From: Deltaproteobacteria bacterium
Lineage (GTDB): Bacteria; Desulfobacterota; Binatia; Binatales; Binataceae
Direction of reading: 5' to 3'
Assembly (NCBI GenBank): GCA_003161515.1
Contig: PMOH01000483.1
Coordinates: forward strand, 1,209 to 6,943
Length of the DNA stretch: 5,735 bases
Under the pieces are notes generated by a model that worked only from the letters and a program-made list of their open reading frames with translations, was not told where the DNA came from and searched no databases. Position numbers and translations under genes: made by a program. Below, in pieces: positions 4,693-5,735 of this stretch. Positions within the stretch are counted from its first letter, which is position 1; each line of letters opens with the position of its first letter.

Positions 4693-5735
4693 ATGATAAA
4701 ACCAGCGCCGGTGTACGTATTGGGCGGAGCGCAAACCGACTTTGCCCGCAATTGGTCGAAAGAAGGCAAGCATTTCGTGGCGATGATGCGCGAGGCGACT
4801 CTGGCCGCGCTCGAAGCTACTAAAATCGAGCCGCGCGAAGTCGAGACCGCTCACGTCGGCAACTTCGCCGCCGAGCTGTACGCCAAGCAAGGCCATATCG
4901 GCGCGTTTTTCGTCGAAATCGATCCGACTTTTTCCGGACTGCCGACCAGCCGTCATGAGGCGGCATGCGCGTCGGGCTCGATCGCGCTGATCGCAGCGTC
5001 GGCGGAAATCGAAGCCCAGCGCTACGACCTGTCGTGCGTGGTCGGCGTCGAGCAAATGAAAACTGTCGATTCGACCACCGGCGGCGACTACCTCGGTACC
5101 GCGGCGTGGTACGAGCGCGAGGCCAAGGGAATCGAGTTCCCGTTTCCTAAACTGTTCGGCCGCCTCGGCGACGAATACGACAAGCGCTACGGCTTGAAGG
5201 ACGAGCATCTCGCGCACATTTCGGCAGTGAACTATTCCAACGCCAAGCGCAATCCGAACGCGCAGACCCGCAACTGGTTTATGAGCGAGAGTCATGCGCA
5301 GCACGAAAGCAAATTCAACCAGGTCATCGGCGGCCGGATCAAAGTGAGCGACTGCTCGCAGGTCACCGACGGTTCGGTTGCGGTGTTTCTCGCGTCGGAA
5401 AAGTTTGCGAGCGCATGGGCCAAGCGCAACGGCAAGACGCTCGCCGACATCCCGCGCATCCTCGGATGGGGCCATCACACGGCGCCGCTGGAATTCGATA
5501 CGAAAGTTTTAGAGAGCCGCGACAATGCGTACGTGTTGCCGCATACGCGACAGGCGATTCTTGACGCGTTCAAGCGCGCGGGCCTCGGGTCTGCGGCTGA
5601 GCTTTCGGGAATCGAGACGCACGACTGCTTCACCACCTCGGAGTACATGGCGATCGATCATTTCGGCATCACCAAACCCGGTGAGTCGTGGAAGGCGGTC
5701 GAGGAAGGCGTGATCGAGCTCGGCGGCAAGCTGCC
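4693..5735 (+). CDS. Thiolase / acetyl-CoA acetyltransferase, SCP-x-like, 3' end outside window
   Basis: The frame from ATG 4693 stays open to the window edge, giving 347 complete codons; the protein begins MIKPAPVYVLGGAQTDFARN. Thiolases cleave 3-ketoacyl-CoA with CoA to acetyl-CoA and a shortened acyl-CoA, or run the reverse condensation. The nucleophile is C92 in RHEAACASGSIAL, the first thiolase signature. G118-V-E-Q-M-K123 is the conserved loop after the next strand. H310 in E-T-H310-D-C-F-T-T-S-E replaces the N-E-A-F block of classical FadA thiolases, which points to the SCP-x/archaeal-type acetyl-CoA acetyltransferase branch. The sequence stops at ELGGKL, just before the expected glycine-rich GGH-type loop and the last catalytic Cys motif. 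From the family's usual length of about 400-440, roughly 80 residues are missing. It probably works with the upstream dehydrogenase in beta-oxidation, and may have its own promoter in the gap between them. Confidence 0.93.
   Translation, partial: MIKPAPVYVLGGAQTDFARNWSKEGKHFVAMMREATLAALEATKIEPREVETAHVGNFAAELYAKQGHIGAFFVEIDPTFSGLPTSRHEAACASGSIALIAASAEIEAQRYDLSCVVGVEQMKTVDSTTGGDYLGTAAWYEREAKGIEFPFPKLFGRLGDEYDKRYGLKDEHLAHISAVNYSNAKRNPNAQTRNWFMSESHAQHESKFNQVIGGRIKVSDCSQVTDGSVAVFLASEKFASAWAKRNGKTLADIPRILGWGHHTAPLEFDTKVLESRDNAYVLPHTRQAILDAFKRAGLGSAAELSGIETHDCFTTSEYMAIDHFGITKPGESWKAVEEGVIELGGKL

Noticed and set aside
4645..5478. Long minus-strand open frame (277 codons) opposite the thiolase
   Set aside because: The plus strand encodes a thiolase with signature motifs; the antisense frame has no domain and is a codon-bias artefact.

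Overview
The window is GC-rich, gene-dense bacterial chromosome carrying ordinary housekeeping metabolism. Six protein genes are visible: the tail of a HAD-superfamily hydrolase, a glutathione S-transferase-like protein, a VanZ-family membrane protein, glucose-6-phosphate dehydrogenase (zwf), a 3-hydroxyacyl-CoA dehydrogenase and the first four fifths of a thiolase. No plasmid, phage or CRISPR signal is seen. The beta-oxidation pair, the codon use (strong G/C at third positions) and an intergenic repeat beginning TGTGTCATCCCGAGCGAAG suggest a soil or sediment bacterium. Repeats with this kind of core are, from memory, common in Acidobacteria and in deltaproteobacteria-like lineages such as Binatota. 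That placement is inference and cannot be settled from this window.

Layout. Positions 1-794 (+) hold the hydrolase end and the GST-like gene, joined by a stop/start overlap, so they form one transcription unit. It converges on the VanZ gene (1306-863, -). The gap between them (795-862) holds two hairpins; one, read on the minus strand, is followed by a T-rich stretch and looks like the VanZ terminator. VanZ and zwf (1436-2959, +) are divergent and share 129 bp of upstream DNA. zwf is not followed by pgl or gnd, its frequent partners. Behind it lies a 377-bp non-coding stretch.

That stretch (2960-3336) is one of the two most unusual parts of the window. It starts with a 19-bp imperfect tandem duplication right at the zwf stop. 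This runs into a large palindromic element (2993-3157) whose outer 23 bp are perfect inverted repeats and whose inner arms are degraded copies of each other. The rest holds a short direct repeat, small hairpins and at best a weak promoter.

Positions 3337-5735 (+) carry two consecutive fatty-acid beta-oxidation genes. The dehydrogenase oxidises 3-hydroxyacyl-CoA to 3-ketoacyl-CoA, and the thiolase would cleave that product with CoA. The 69-bp gap between them contains two overlapping 18-bp perfect palindromes that cannot fold together. They lie just upstream of the thiolase ribosome binding site and over a possible -10 box. This is the best candidate for an undescribed control element here.

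I see no clearly new multi-gene system. The novelty is in the non-coding DNA.
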